Shown: positions 46,128-59,549 of the stretch, piece by piece | Numbering within the stretch: position 1 is the stretch's first letter | Layout: each line of letters starts with the position of its first letter | Source: Cyclina sinensis | Taxonomy: Eukaryota > Mollusca > Bivalvia > Venerida > Veneridae | DNA: 64,000 nucleotides | NCBI GenBank assembly: GCA_012932295.1 | Contig: JAAONU010000002.1 | Location: 37,631,521 to 37,695,520, forward strand | Direction of reading: 5' to 3' | Position numbers and translations under genes: made by a program | Notes under the pieces: generated by a model | What the model was told of the DNA's origin: nothing | Database searches by the model: none | Seen by the model: only the letters and a program-made list of their open reading frames with translations

Positions 46128-46961
46128 TTTTTGCCTAGATATAGCTAGGGCACACACTTTTGGTAGACCAATAACTGTATATTGAAGAGGTTTTTTTAAG
46201 TCTTTTTTTTTGTTTATTGTGTCTGTATGGGATGCAACGATGGACAAAGTTCTTTAAGTTTTCCTTTTTACTTTTCCAGCATCACAGGTAATCCCAATTT
46301 TAACAAAAACAGATAGGGAAATCCACAATGACAAAAACACTTTCTAACAAAATGTAGCAGTAGGAGTTCCCAAAATTTAACTTAATATATTTTAGATGTT
46401 AACCATCAGGATATCCAGCTGTATATCTTGTTTCTTGAAATGTAAAATCTTAATATAAGAAACTCTTAACTAATTTTCAGCCAAGCACTGAAATGGCTTT
46501 CTTTGAGTGGTCAACCGTATGGCAGCTTGCTCCAGATGTTTCCTCATGTAGACAAATAAAAGTTACATTTTAACATACAGGATAAGCGATGAACTTTTGA
46601 AATACAAGAAAAGCTTAAAAAAGACAAACTAACCCTAATCTGAGCAGAATGTGCTACTGTAAATCCATATTGCTAAAATAAGACCTAAGCAAATTTGTCT
46701 GGCTTACATATCAGAGAAATATTTAGTGAAATAACTATTATTTTTGAGTTTCGGTTTCAAAGTACAAATTAAAAAAAAAAAAATGTTACACATAAACGTG
46801 GTTAAAATACAATTCTGTTGATACCAAATTTGGATATTTAAAGTTAAAATTATTTAAAAATTTATTATGATGCCCTAAATAATGTTGTAGAAAATATTCA
46901 TCATGGTGATTGTTTAGTTCACTGAACTAAAGTTTTGTTCTTGATTCTGTTTTCAGAGAAC
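46128..46961. other. Intergenic, nothing recognised
   Basis: AT-rich, no open frame or repeat supported. Confidence 0.5.
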
Positions 46962-47406
46962 CACTAGCCAGCTCTAGCCAGTGGTGAGGAGGTTGATGTT
47001 AGGCCAGTTAGTGAAGTTGACCTGTCTTTGGATGAGTGACTTTCAGCTGATCAGGGGCTCGGTCTACAGGTAGACATGGAGGCAGTCCTAGAAGACACAC
47101 CTGTCTCTGATGTCACAGGTACTGGGTATGAGTTTGTTTTCTACCTTATAGTCCAGGTGGGTTCCATACCTGAGGGTCTGTTAGTTACAGGGATGAAACT
47201 GTTTATGCCAGTACACCCTGAGGTTACCTTAGGGAAAAATAGAGAGGGGGGCTTTATGAGAGGGTAGGTTGGATTGGTTACTGTAAGTGATGTCCCAGTA
47301 GGTCTTCGTTATTCATGTAAGAATTGTCAGCCTTCTAGGCTGCAGGTAAAATGGGAAACCCCGTCCTATATTGATTGGTCCAAGTATCTACTCCCTACTC
47401 GTATAT
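46962..47406 (+). pseudogene. Coding relic with two in-frame stops
   Basis: One frame reads GEEVDVRPVSEVDLSLDE, TGA, then DMEAVLEDTPVSDVTGTGYE through VHPEVTLGKNREGGFMRG, TAG at 47265, then VGLVTVSDVPVGLRYSCKNC, QPSRLQVKWETPSYIDWSKY and a stop at 47404. About 130 codons of protein-like composition with a CKNC pair in otherwise AT-rich DNA suggest a broken gene or transposon fragment. Family not recognised. Confidence 0.35.
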
Positions 47407-47619
47407 AATACGTAGTTGTAGAAGAAAAGATAATTTGTATATTATATGCATGCTTAATGCTTCTTTCTTGTAGTTCTTGTACATTTGCGATATAAAATGT
47501 TTTATAGAAGTATTTTACGTTCATAATTTGTGACGTTTCTTACATTCTTACCTGTATCTTGTTCTGTATTTGTAACTAGACCTGTTCTATTTATGTTTTT
47601 AAAATGTATTAAACATAAT

Positions 47620-49145
47620 GTAATATAGAGAAAATGATTTAAAGAGTTTTTCTTAAATAACATTTCTGACATAGAGTAAATTTTAAGATTGTAAATTTGT
47701 TTATGATAAATTGTACTTAAAATCTTGGTTCATACCATGTTTAAAAAAAAATTAATTGTATTGTGTTCTTTGTAAACATCATTAAAAATTAATATTGGTA
47801 CTGTGTAGAGTACTTACAAATAAGAAATTGTGTTAAGTGAAAGCTTCTTAAATTTACAAACCATGTTTTAATATTAACAACCAAAGTGGAAGTGTGTACT
47901 ACAGTAAATTCAGACATTGTGTAGTTGCCATGTTTTTTTTTTCTAAATTGTATAATAACCATTAAACTTCATTTGAAATTAATATTCATATCTTGAATTA
48001 TAAAAAAAAAAAAAAAAGAAAGAAGTAATGTTCAATGCAAGTTTCTCAGTACAAAGCATATTGCATCCTTAATAGTAGTTCTAAATTCAAAGGTTTCATA
48101 CAGTAATTTTAAACATTTTCTTGTTTATCCTTGTAATATTAAAATCATGGTCCAGGCTGTGTTTCCTTAAATTTGATTTGTATGCTTTGATAACTTGATT
48201 TAAAGTTAAAACAAGAATTTTGTTGTGTATTTAAGAGAAATCCTGTTTGTTACATGTTCCTTTAAAGTTTAAACCATACAGTGTTTTATTATCAAAAATA
48301 TAAATGGTATTTCTAAATAAAAAGGTTTTTACTACAGTAATTTCAGACATTATCTAGTTTGTAAAGTTTTATATATCATTGATGTACTTAAAATCATGGT
48401 CATCCCATTTTTTTAAAATAAATAGTAATAATATCCTTTGTAAACTTCTTCCAGAATTAATACCTTATTCAGAAGTGTATTTACAAGAAATCGAGTTCAG
48501 TGCATGATTCTTAAATGTTTAAACAATACTAGGTCTTAAATTCAATTATTTTAATGGTAGTTCTAAATTTAAAGGTTTCATACAGTAATTTTAAACATTT
48601 TCTTGTTTATCCTTGTATATCAAATCATTGTCCAGGCCTTAAATTTGTTTAGTATCCTTTGATAACTTGATTTAAAGTTAAAATAGGTATTCTGTTGTGT
48701 AATTATAAGAAATCTTGTTGGTACACGTTTCTTAAAATTAAGAAATTAAAGAAATATGTAATGAAATTTGTAATGCTGTTTTTGTATATGTCAGTTATGT
48801 AAATGGTATTTCTTAATTTAATGGTTTCCACTACCATATTTCAGACATTGACAAGTATAGTATCTACGTGTATAGAAATTATGGTCGATACCATTTATTC
48901 TTAACCTTCATCATGCAGTTTGCTTGTAAACTTGATTTGAAATTGATAATGGTATTCTGTAGTGTATTTATATATTTTTAATAAATCAATATGTTTGGTT
49001 CTTGTTTCTTTAAAGTTAAATCATATTGTGATTTAATATCAATATTGTAAATAATATTTCTTTATTTAATAGTTCATAGCTTAAGACAGTGCCGAGTTTG
49101 TAAAGTTGTTTATAGTATCAGTGTTTATAAAAATTATAAACCATC
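47620..49145. repeat. Degenerate ~245-bp tandem repeat, about six copies
   Basis: A recurring order of phrases ('ttaaaatcatggtc', 'tttgtaaacttgattt', 'ttacaagaaatc', 'aaatggtatttctaaattta', 'tacagtaatttcagacatt') returns at about 47725, 48150, 48397, 48626, 48885 and 49130. Very AT-rich. No coding. Confidence 0.7.
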
Positions 49146-49169
49146 ACGTCTTTTTTGATGCCTTAAAGG

Positions 49170-49620
49170 GTGTCATATAGTAGTCACACCATCTTTCTCT
49201 TATTCAGTCCGTCTGTCCATCCATCTTTACGCCCTTTCATCCCATCTTCTGTGCTGAGCTCCTACAATTCTCATTTGATTTTCACCAAACTTTCACAGAA
49301 TGAGCATTATCAAATGCCACAGTGCATATATTCTGGCTTTTTCAATTCAGTTCTTTTTTGCAGAGTTATTGCTCTTCATTTAATTTTACTTAATATTACT
49401 TCTTTGTGCAATCCCTCATACATTTGCCATGCAATTTTTCACCAACTTTTCACAGAATTATCATCATCAAGTGCTTCAGCTCATGTACTCGGGCTTTTGC
49501 TATTTGATTTTTTTTGGTCATAGTTATTGCCCTTTGTTACATTTTGCTCAATATTGCTTCTGTGCACAACTCCCAGACAATTCTCATCCAGTTTTCACCA
49601 TGGATCAGATGTCTGTAATT
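49170..49620 (+). repeat. Dispersed repeat with ~156-bp units
   Basis: Starts with 'ccgtctgtccatccatc', then three units containing 'aattctcat', 'ttttcaccaaactttcacag', 'agttattgccctttgtta'. Same style as the other bivalve introns repeats; open frames across it are incidental. Confidence 0.6.
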
Positions 49621-49744
49621 GAATTAAAAGGTAAGAGTCATACATGTGTACTTGTTTGGCTTTTTGGACCAAATACAAGTAGATTTAATTTTTTGTCAGT
49701 AGATTTTATATATATCCATATTGAACCCAAAGCTATCAATACAT

Positions 49745-51180
49745 AAAGGTTAAGAAAAATTAAAGTTAAATGTGTCAACAATTTTATATTTATATGACAT
49801 CAATACTTGTTCAGTGTGAGTGGTATCAGAATTCAGATCATGAAGCTGTGTGTATTAACAATATTAATCTTCAACTAATAACTCAGAGCAAAGACCCAAG
49901 AGCAATGGTTGGTCAATTTTCAGATTATAATTCACAGAGATAATCATCAAATCTTCAAACACTTATGAGTTATTTTAGCCTTTACTTTCAGTTTGCTTGC
50001 TTATCAAACTTCACAGTTTTCAAAACAAATATGGTATTTCAATGATCATTTGATAATGCTTGACAGGGAACTAATTCTGAAGCACTTATTCCTAGATCCC
50101 TATTATCTCCAAAGGTGTTAATCTAGGGATGAGTTGAGGTCATAAACACTGGCAGGCTCTATAACCTCATTTATTCATTTAATAAAAATGTTAACTTCAT
50201 CCAATAAAAATTCATGACAGACAAAATTATTGAAGTTGTCATCAATTGTATACTTTGCTCTTGAGAATGGTAGATTTGGCACTACCATCAGTAGGATTGA
50301 ACTACCAGCAGATTTCATCTACCAGCAGTAGAGTTCACACATATATATGAGTTATGGTACCTAAATGAAACTGGGTATTTAACAGGAACATTTTGTTTTC
50401 CTGTTGTTCAAAACCCATGTCTTAGTATTGGAGAAGATTGCCAAGAAGTTTCTTATTTGGTTATATAACCAAAGTTTAAAAAAATAGCTGACCATCTCAC
50501 TAAATCAAGATAGATTTTATGTTTGAACTTTAATAGAACAATGTAACTTCCTAACTTGTTCTGATGTCTTTTGTGAATGAAATTTAAAGCAGTTATGGTT
50601 TCCTGAATGTACATTGCATTATTTAGGAAAAAGAGGTTGCCATTCTATTGAAGTACAGTACCTGGTTCAGATGTATTTAGTTAAATTAATAGTTAAGGGT
50701 AATGGTTCCTTAAGGCTTAATGAAATTAGGTATTTGACAGGGCATGTTGCTTTCCTATTGTTCAAGATGTATGTGACCAGAGGAAATTGAGAGTTATGGG
50801 GTACTGAATGTAAACATCTCTACAGAAAAGAACTGGCTGCCTTTCTGTCAAAAATGTATTTCAGATATTTACACATTTGTGAAGACAACCTGTCCACTGT
50901 TTGTGCCAGATCTAGCTGACATTTCTGTTCTGGATGTTATTTGGGGAAAAATGGTCAAACAGTTTTCATTATAATCATTATTCCATTTCAAAGATGCCAG
51001 GTCTTCAGTATTGGTTCTCTCATATTGTTATGATTAAGACTTGCAGGGTTATTGTTTCCAGTATAAATGTAAAAAATAAAACATGTTTCCACTAAGTAGA
51101 TACTGGATTGTATTTACAAATGTTTGATAGTATGTTAGGTAAATATTCATTGCACTTTCAGTCAGATTTGTAATGTAACC
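49745..51180. other. Unassigned sequence
   Basis: About 1.4 kb with no gene or clear repeat. A few short internal duplications (CTACCAGCAGTAGAGTT-like at about 50283-50335) are the only structure seen. Confidence 0.45.
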
Positions 51181-51189
51181 TTTATGTTG

Positions 51190-54100
51190 TACTTCAGGAA
51201 GGTGTTTCAGTAGTTTTTGTGATTGTTTTGTGTAAGAAACTTGTAAATGTTGTGCTGTCAATTAAATGTCTGATTATTTCATTATTGGTCCTCAAAACAC
51301 ATTGTGTAACAACCAAATATACCACTAAAAGGCTGCTTTTTTTGACGGTACAAACTTGTCTATCATGCACCCTATTTCCAGATTACATACCTATTTCCAG
51401 ACAGTAAAATCACATTTCCACTGAAAGAAGCCACTGCTCTTACAAGGCCTGCACATAATTTGTAGAATGAATGATTCAAAAACCCTATTTCCCATTTCCC
51501 CACATCAAACAATAATTTCACCTAATTATAATATTTGTTTCTTGTCAACCAAACTTACTTCTTCTTACATGAATGCCACACTAATGATAAACCCCACCAC
51601 TCCAGCAAGGCTTGTTCTCATGTCACATCAAGCATTATTTTCCCCTTTCTTATAACTATTTATTCCTTGTCAACAAAACACACTTTACATCTTAAGTGAA
51701 TGCCACACAATTCATATGCCTCTCTTCTCCTGTAAAGACTGTCCCTAAACTCAAGAACTAATTTCACAAGCATAACTTTTCCCTGCCACGTAACTACTTA
51801 CTACTATTCCTTGTCAACAAAACAGATAGCACTGTGCTACAAGATAGAGTTGTGGTACTAGTATGAGTGACATCTAATTTAAAAGGTGAATGAACTTTTT
51901 GTGCATCATAGCAGTATAATATACAGAATATTAAAAAAAGGGTTACATCATAGATAAATGTTCAAGTCTAGTATTGTGACATTGACTAAATGTTAACTGG
52001 ATGGTGTACTCCAAAAAGGTTTCCAAATAGCGTTTGTAATTCTTATGTGTAAGAAATTTGTAAATGTTGTGCTATTGATTTAATGTATGTTTATTTCATT
52101 ATTGGTCCTAGAAACACATTGGGTAACAACCAAATATATGACAAAAAGTCTGCTTTTTCAATAAGGATTCTAGACAGTACGAACCCCGTCAGTCATACAC
52201 CCTATTTGCAATTTGCATACCAATTGCCACACATTTAAATACAAATTTCCAATTCACACTGAAAGAAGCCACTGTCCCAACGAGGCCTGCCCATAACTGT
52301 AGAATAATTCATTAACCACATATTTCGTGTAAGGCTTGTCCTAAAACTCAAGTAAAAATCTAACATCAAACAGAAATTCTCTCCTACTGTTATATCTACA
52401 CCTTGTCAACAAAACTCACTTGGTCTTAAATGAATGCCAAACAGTTCATGAACCCCACCTCTCAAACAAGGCCTGTCCTCATATCACATCAAACATTATT
52501 TCCCCTACCTAAGCTATTTTATTCCTTGTGAACAAAACTCACTTTATATCTTAAATGAATGCCACACAATTGATATGCCTCCTGCAAATCGAGTCCCTGA
52601 ACTCAAGAACTTTTACTTGTCCTCATATCACATCAAGCGTTATTTCTCCTACCTCATAACTATTTATTCCTTGTCAGTAAGACTCTTTTGGTCTTACATG
52701 AATGCACAACAGTTCATTTACCCCAGTTTTCTGACTAGGCCTAACCTCATATCTCATCAAGCATTATTTCCAACTACCTCATAACTATTTTTTCCTTGTC
52801 AACAAAACACACTTAACATCTTAAATGAATGCCACACACTTTATTTACTCCTCTTCTCCTGCAAAACCAGTCCCTCAACTCAAAACCACATTACACAACA
52901 GGCATAACTTACCTCTGCCTTCTAACTTCCCACTATTTATCAACAGAACAGATAGCACTGGGCTATAATATAGAGTTGTGGTACTAGTATGAGTGACATC
53001 TAATTTAAAAGGTGAATGAACTTTTTGTGCATCATAGCAGTATAATATACAGAATATTAAAGAAATTTGTAAATGTTGTGCTGTCAATTTAATGTCTGTT
53101 AATTTCATTATTGGTCCTAGAAACATATTGGGTAACAACCAAATATACAACAAAAAGACAGCTTTTTCAATAACGATTGTTGATAGTATCAACCTGTCTT
53201 CCATACACCCCATTTGCGAATTGCATACCAATTTTCACAGTTAAATAGGAACATCCCAATCCCACTGAAAGAAGCCACTGCCAAAACAAGGCCTGCCTAT
53301 TACGGTAGAATGATTCATTAACCACATTTTTCCTGCAAGACTTAAACTCAAGTACACATCCAACATCAAACGAAATTCACTCTCACTATAATATCAACAA
53401 AACTCTCCATCTTATATGAATGGCACACAGTTCATGAACCCCACCTCTCAAGCAAGGCCTTTTGTTCCTTGTAAACAATACTCACTTTGTCTTACAGAAA
53501 TGACACACAATTTCTGAATCCCAGATGTCTGACAAGGCCTGTCCTCACATCACATCAAGCACTATTTCCCTCCTACCTCATAACTATGTATTCCTTGTCA
53601 AAATTCTACTTGGCCTTACATTAATGCTACACAGTTCATGAACTCCAGCTCTCCAGCCAAGCCTGCCTCATCTCATCAAGCATTATTCTGCCTACCTCAT
53701 AATTTATTACTTGTCAACAAACACTCTGTATCATAACTGAATGCCACACAATTATATACCCTTCTTCTCCTGCAAAGCCTGTCACTATACACAAAAACTC
53801 ATTACACAACAACTATAACCTTCCCCAACCTTGTAACTATTATTTGTCACAAAAAGAGATAGCACTGTGCTACAAGATAGATATTAGTATGAGTGACATC
53901 AAATTAGATAGTTCTAAGAACTTTTTTTGCATCATAGCAGTATAAAACACAGAATATTATTCTTGCATTGGTCTTACCTAAATGAATGAAAATTCTTGAA
54001 CCCACCTCTCCAGCAGGGCCTGTCTTCATATCACATCAAGCATGATTTCCCCTTACCTCACAACTATTTATTACTTTTCAACTAAAATCACCTTGTGTTA

Positions 54101-57100
54101 CATGAATGCCACACAGTTCATGAACCCCACCTCTTCAGCAGAACATGTTCTCACACAACATCAATCATTATGTTCCCCCTACCTCATTACTATTTATTCT
54201 TTGTTAGCAAATCTCACTTGGTCTTATATGAATTCAACACATTTCATGAATCCCAGCTCTCCTGCATGGCTGTCTTCATATCACGTCAAGCATTTTTCCC
54301 CCTACCTCATAGCTATTTAGTTCCTTTGAAATAAAATCACTTTATCTTACTTAATTGCCATATAGTTAATGAACTCCACCTCCCAAGCAAGACCTGTCCT
54401 CAAATGACATCAATCATTATGTCCCCCTACCTTTAATAATTACTATTTATTCTTTGTCAGCAGAACTCACTTGGTCTTATATGAATGCAACACATTTCAT
54501 AAATCCCAGCTCTCCTGCAAGGCCTGTCCTCATAGCACATCAGGCAATATGTCCCCCTACCTCATTACTATTCATTGTCAACGAAACTCACTTGCTCTTA
54601 CATGAATGACACAAAGTTCAAGCTCTCCTACATGGCTGTCCTCATATAATGTCAAACATTACCTACCTCATAACTATAGTTCTTGACAAATAAAATCACT
54701 TTATCTTACATGAATGCCATATAGTAACTGTTGATGAACCCCACCTCCCAAGCAAGACCTGTCCTCATATGACATCAATCATTGTGTCCCCCTACCTTAT
54801 TAGTATTTATTATTTGTCAGCAGAATTCATTTGGTCTTATATGAATGCAACAGATTTCATGAATACAGCTCTCCTGCAAGGCCTGTCCTCATAGCATATC
54901 AGACATTATGTCCCTCTAACTCATTACTATTCATTGTAACCAAAACTCACATGGTCTTGCATGAATGACACAAAGTTCATGAACCCCAGCTCTCCAGCAA
55001 GGCCTGTCCTCATATCACATCGAGCATTATTTCCCTTATCTCATAACCTTTTATTCCTTGTAAACAATACCCACTTTGTCTTACATAAATGCCACACAAT
55101 TCCTGAATCCCAGCCGTGGGACAAGGCCTGCCCTCACATCAAAGCAAGCATTATTTCCCACCTACCTCATTACTACTTATTTCTTGTCAACAAAACTCAC
55201 TTGGTCTTTCATTAATGCCACACAGTTTATGAACCCCACCTTTACAGCAAGACATCCTCCTATGACATCAATCATTATGTCTGCCTACCTCATTTCTCTT
55301 TAATCTTTGTTTGCACAACTCGCTTGGTCTTATATGAATGCAACACATTTCATGAATCCCAGCTCTCCTGCATGGCCTGCCCTTATATCATGTCAAGCAT
55401 TATTTCCCCCTACCTCATAACTATTTCCTTTTAACTAAAATCACTTTGTCTTACATGAATGCCACAAAGTTCATGAACCCCACCTCTCCAGCAAGACTTT
55501 TTCTTATATGACATCAATCATTATGTCCCCCTACCTCATTACTATTTATTCCATGTCAGCAAAACTCACCTGGACTTATATGAATGCAACACATTTCATC
55601 AATCCGAGCTCACCTGCAAGGCCTGTCCTTATATCACATCAGGCATTATGTCCCCCTACCTCATTACTATTTATTCTTTGTTAGCAAAACTTGCTTGGTC
55701 TTACATGAATGCAACACATTTCATGAATCCCAGCTCTCCTGCAAGGCCTGTCCTTATATCACATCAGGCTTAATGTCCCCCTACCTCATAACTTATTCTT
55801 TGTTAGCAAAACTTTCTTGGTCTTATATGAATGCAACACATTTCATGAATCTCAGCTCTCCTGCATGGATTGTCCTCATATCGTATCAAGTATTATTTCC
55901 CCCTACCTCATTACTATTTATTTCCTGTCAACTAAAATCACTTTGTCTTACATAAATGCCATAAAGTTCATGAACCCAAGCTCTCTAGCAAGACCTGTCC
56001 TCATATGACATCAATCATTATGTCCCCCAACCTCATACTACTTATTCTTTGTCAGCAAAACTCAGTTGGTCTTATATGAATGCAACACATTTCATGAATC
56101 CCAGCTTTCCTGCAATGCCTGTCCTTATATCACATCAGGCGTTATGTCCCCCTACCTCATTACTATTCATTGTAAACAAAACTCACTTGATTTACATGAA
56201 TGACACAAAGTTCATGAACCCTAGCTCTCCAGCAAGGCCTGTCCTTGTATCATGTCAAGCATTATTTCCCCCTACCTCATAACTTTTTTTTCTGGTCAAC
56301 AAAACACACCTTACATCTGAAATGAATGCCACACATTCATATACCCCTCTTCTCCTGCTAAACCACACCCTAAATTCAAGAAATCGTTACACAACAAGCA
56401 TTGCTTTCCCCAGCCTTGTAACTTTCTATTATTTGTCAACAAAACAGATAGCACTGTGCTACAAGATAAAGAGATTAGGTACTAGTATAAGTGACATCTA
56501 ATATGATAGGTTTATGAACCTTTGTGCGTGACATAGCAGTATAATAAATAGAAAATGAAAAAAAAAAGGTACACAAATTATGCCAAAGTGTTGAAGTCAT
56601 ATATTGTAACATTTGACTGAAAGGTACCTGTGTGTTGTACTTTCAAAAGGTTTTCCAACAGTATTTGTAATGTGTAGGAAACTTGTTAATGTTGTGCTGT
56701 CAATTTAATGTCTGTTTATTTCATTATTTGTCCTCAAAATGCATCTTGTAACAACCAGATTTACCACAAAAGTCCGCTTTTTCAGTAAGGATTGTAGACA
56801 GTAGAAACCCTATCTGCCATACACCCCATTTTCAAATTGCATACCAATTTCCATACAGTTATATAGGAAATTCCTGATCACACTTAAAGAAGCCTCAACC
56901 CCAACAAGGCCTGCCCACAACTTTTGAATGATTCATTAACAACATTTCTCCTGCAAGGCTTGTCCTAAAACTCAAGTAAACATCTCACATGAAACAGAAA
57001 TTCCCTCTAACTGTATTATCTCCTTGTCAATAAAACTCACTTCATCTTATATGCCTGATCTTAGATATTATTAAGCATTATTTCCCCTTACCTCATAACT

Positions 57101-57160
57101 ATCTATTCCTTGTCAACAAAACTCACTTTACATCTTAAAGTTACAATTAATTAGTTACTT
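51190..57160. repeat. Composite satellite array with ~124-bp monomers
   Basis: Monomers of about 124 bp read CATGAACCCCACCTCTCCAG, 'caaggcctgtcctcatatcac', 'atcaagcattatttccccct', 'acctcataactatttatt', 'ccttgtcaacaaaactcac', 'ttggtcttacatgaatgcc'. Runs of monomers alternate with a header block ('aaacttgtaaatgttgtgct', starts ~51190, 52005, 53055, 56635) and a spacer block ('acagatagcactgtgctaca', starts ~51823, 52943, 53845, 56445). From ~53985 to ~56300 there are about 19 monomers in a row. Open frames are by-products. Confidence 0.88.
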
Positions 57161-58870
57161 CCAATTTCCACTGATAGAACCCACTGCTCCAACAAGCCTG
57201 CCCATAATCTGTAAAATGATTCATTAACCTGAATTCTCCTGCAATGCTTGTCTTTAAACTCAAGAACACTTCAAACATTAATTTCCCCTCCATTATAATA
57301 ATGTCTATTTCTTGTCGAAAAAACACACAAGTTTCAAATGAATCCACATAACTCAAAAACCCCAATGTCTCCACCATCTGTCCACAAATCAGAAAGCACT
57401 TGTCTTATTAAAATTTACACCTTCCCTTGAAAACCATCATTAACACATCCATATTTAAGGTTAACACTCCCCCAACCGCCTTTCATTACATGCATCCTTC
57501 CCCACCCCTCTTCCCAAGATTCACAAAGCACACATAACATCCAAGTTTTTCACCCCTGGTCTAATCCTTTTCTAGAAAACATATATCTCACAAAACATTA
57601 TGACTATCAATGACCTCTTTCCCAAATCCGCAATACAAATGTCACATTTAAATTAATACGATCTCTCAGCATTTCACTTAACCAAACCTTTTTCCTCCTC
57701 ACCATTCATTCATCTTCAAAGAACCCCCCTCAACACACAGACATACACACTCTAAACATTACAAGTATCATTTCTCAAACCTCTACCAATTTGCATATTA
57801 CACATAAAATTCAAACTTACCCAAAACCACTCTACCCACCAAAGGCTCTTTCTGAACTAAGAAAAGTATTTACCACACTTAACACTACCAGTATCCTCCC
57901 CTACCCTCCTTTCATGATTCATAAAACACTAGTCATATTGAAATTTGCACCTTAACCTTACCATTCACCCGAAACATTACTAGTATCCTCCCCAATTCCA
58001 CCTTCCCTAGTTTACAAAGCAGACATTTTGTAAAGATTAATCTGGCTTCACATTAATCATTGTGACTTTTTAACTAGTATCTAAACCCTCCTTCCCTAAT
58101 CCACAAATGCACATGTCATGTTTAAATTTATGCTTCCTCCCAGCATCTTTTTATTCATAAAACCATTTCATCCCCAACCTCATATTCACCTTCAAAGACC
58201 CCCTTCCTCAAGAACATACACAAAATCTTTACATTACAAGTATGCCTTACTGACCCGACCCCTCCATCCCAAATTGAACAGCACATATGAAATTTAAATT
58301 TACCTTGAAACCCAACTAGCCACCAAAGTCTATCCCTGAAATTAAAAAAGAACAAAACATTTTTCACATTAAACATTACCAGTATTCCCCGCCCTCCTTC
58401 CTCAAATAACAAAACACATGTTCTGTTACACCTTCCAACCACACAGAACTTTTAGTTTAAACATATTTATTCCCATATAAAATTTACACATACAAGTAAT
58501 CATAAATTGAACATATAAGGAAAGGAACTTTTATAGTATTTTCCCCCACCACTCCTTCCCAACTTCACAGAGCACAGTCATTACATTCAAATTAACACAA
58601 ATGGCCTTTCTAAGATTCACAAAATATATTTCACATTAAACATTGTGACTCTCATGTCTCATCTCTCCTTCTCCAGCCTACAAAGCAAATTTCACAATCA
58701 ACTATACATTGTATGCCCTCTCACTGCACCTCTCTTTAAAACATCACCTCAATCCTACTGTCTTGTCTGATTCACATAGCAGATATTACATGACATACAA
58801 AGACATATGTGTTCTGTGACATTGATACTAAAATATACAAATGACTTATCAATGACCTGTGGTTTTTGTG
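57160..58870. repeat. Segmental duplication, unit copy 1 (non-monomer part)
   Basis: AC-rich, pyrimidine-poor-G sequence nearly identical to 62015-63994. The duplicated block as a whole starts farther left (about 56290 against 60976), so it includes spacer, header and monomers. No gene supported; a 95-codon minus ORF is present in both copies but with a different N-terminus because of indels. Confidence 0.88.
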
Positions 58871-58879
58871 ACAATTATT

Positions 58880-59545
58880 GCTAGAAGTTGTTCATAGAAT
58901 TCCATTCCATGAAGAACTCTGGTTGCTATGGCAACAAGAATGAAAAACTTTAAAAATCTTCTTGTCTAAAACTGCTAAGCCCAGTGGTCTGAAATTTGGT
59001 GTTCAGCTTTGTCTAGTGGACCTCTACCAAATTTGTTCAAATAATGCCCCTGGAGTCACTATTGGCCTAGCCCAAGGGGTCACAAGTTTTACATAGCAGT
59101 ACAGAATAAAATCTTTAAAAATCTTCTTGTCTGAAACCACAAGGCCTAGAATTTTAAAATTTGGCATGAAGCATTGTCTACTGGACATTTATCAAGCTTT
59201 TTCAAATTATTAGATTAGGATAAAGCTCACGGAGGCTGATTTATCTTCTTTACCTCGTAGAGCCTTCATTTATAGACCAATATCTTAATATTCAGTATAT
59301 AGGTTCCTTTCATGGACCCATAGTGGGGTTTGAGGTCACTTGGTCAAGGTCAAGGTCATCATAGCTAATAAAAGATATTTTTATGTCTGTCATAGAGCCT
59401 TTATTTTTTGACTGATATTTTAGATATTTGGTTTGTAGGCACCTACATATCTTCAATTAAAAATTGAAAAACTGCTTCTTGTGTTTGCTTAACGGCAAAC
59501 CCATAGCCAAGGTACTCAGTTGAGCAATACAGGACTACCATGGCC
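58880..59545 (+). repeat. ~1-kb bivalve repeat, copy 4, 5'-truncated
   Basis: Begins inside the unit at GTTCATAGAATTCCATTCCA and runs to 'actcagttgagcaatacagg' and CATGGCCCTC at ~59548. It separates duplication copy 1 from the next monomer run, so it inserted at or defines the junction. Confidence 0.75.
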
Positions 59546-59549
59546 CTCA

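Noticed and set aside
58155..58442. 95-codon minus ORF also found at 63277-63564
   Set aside because: Preserved only because the block is duplicated recently; N-termini differ through frame-shifting indels and composition is that of AC-rich DNA.
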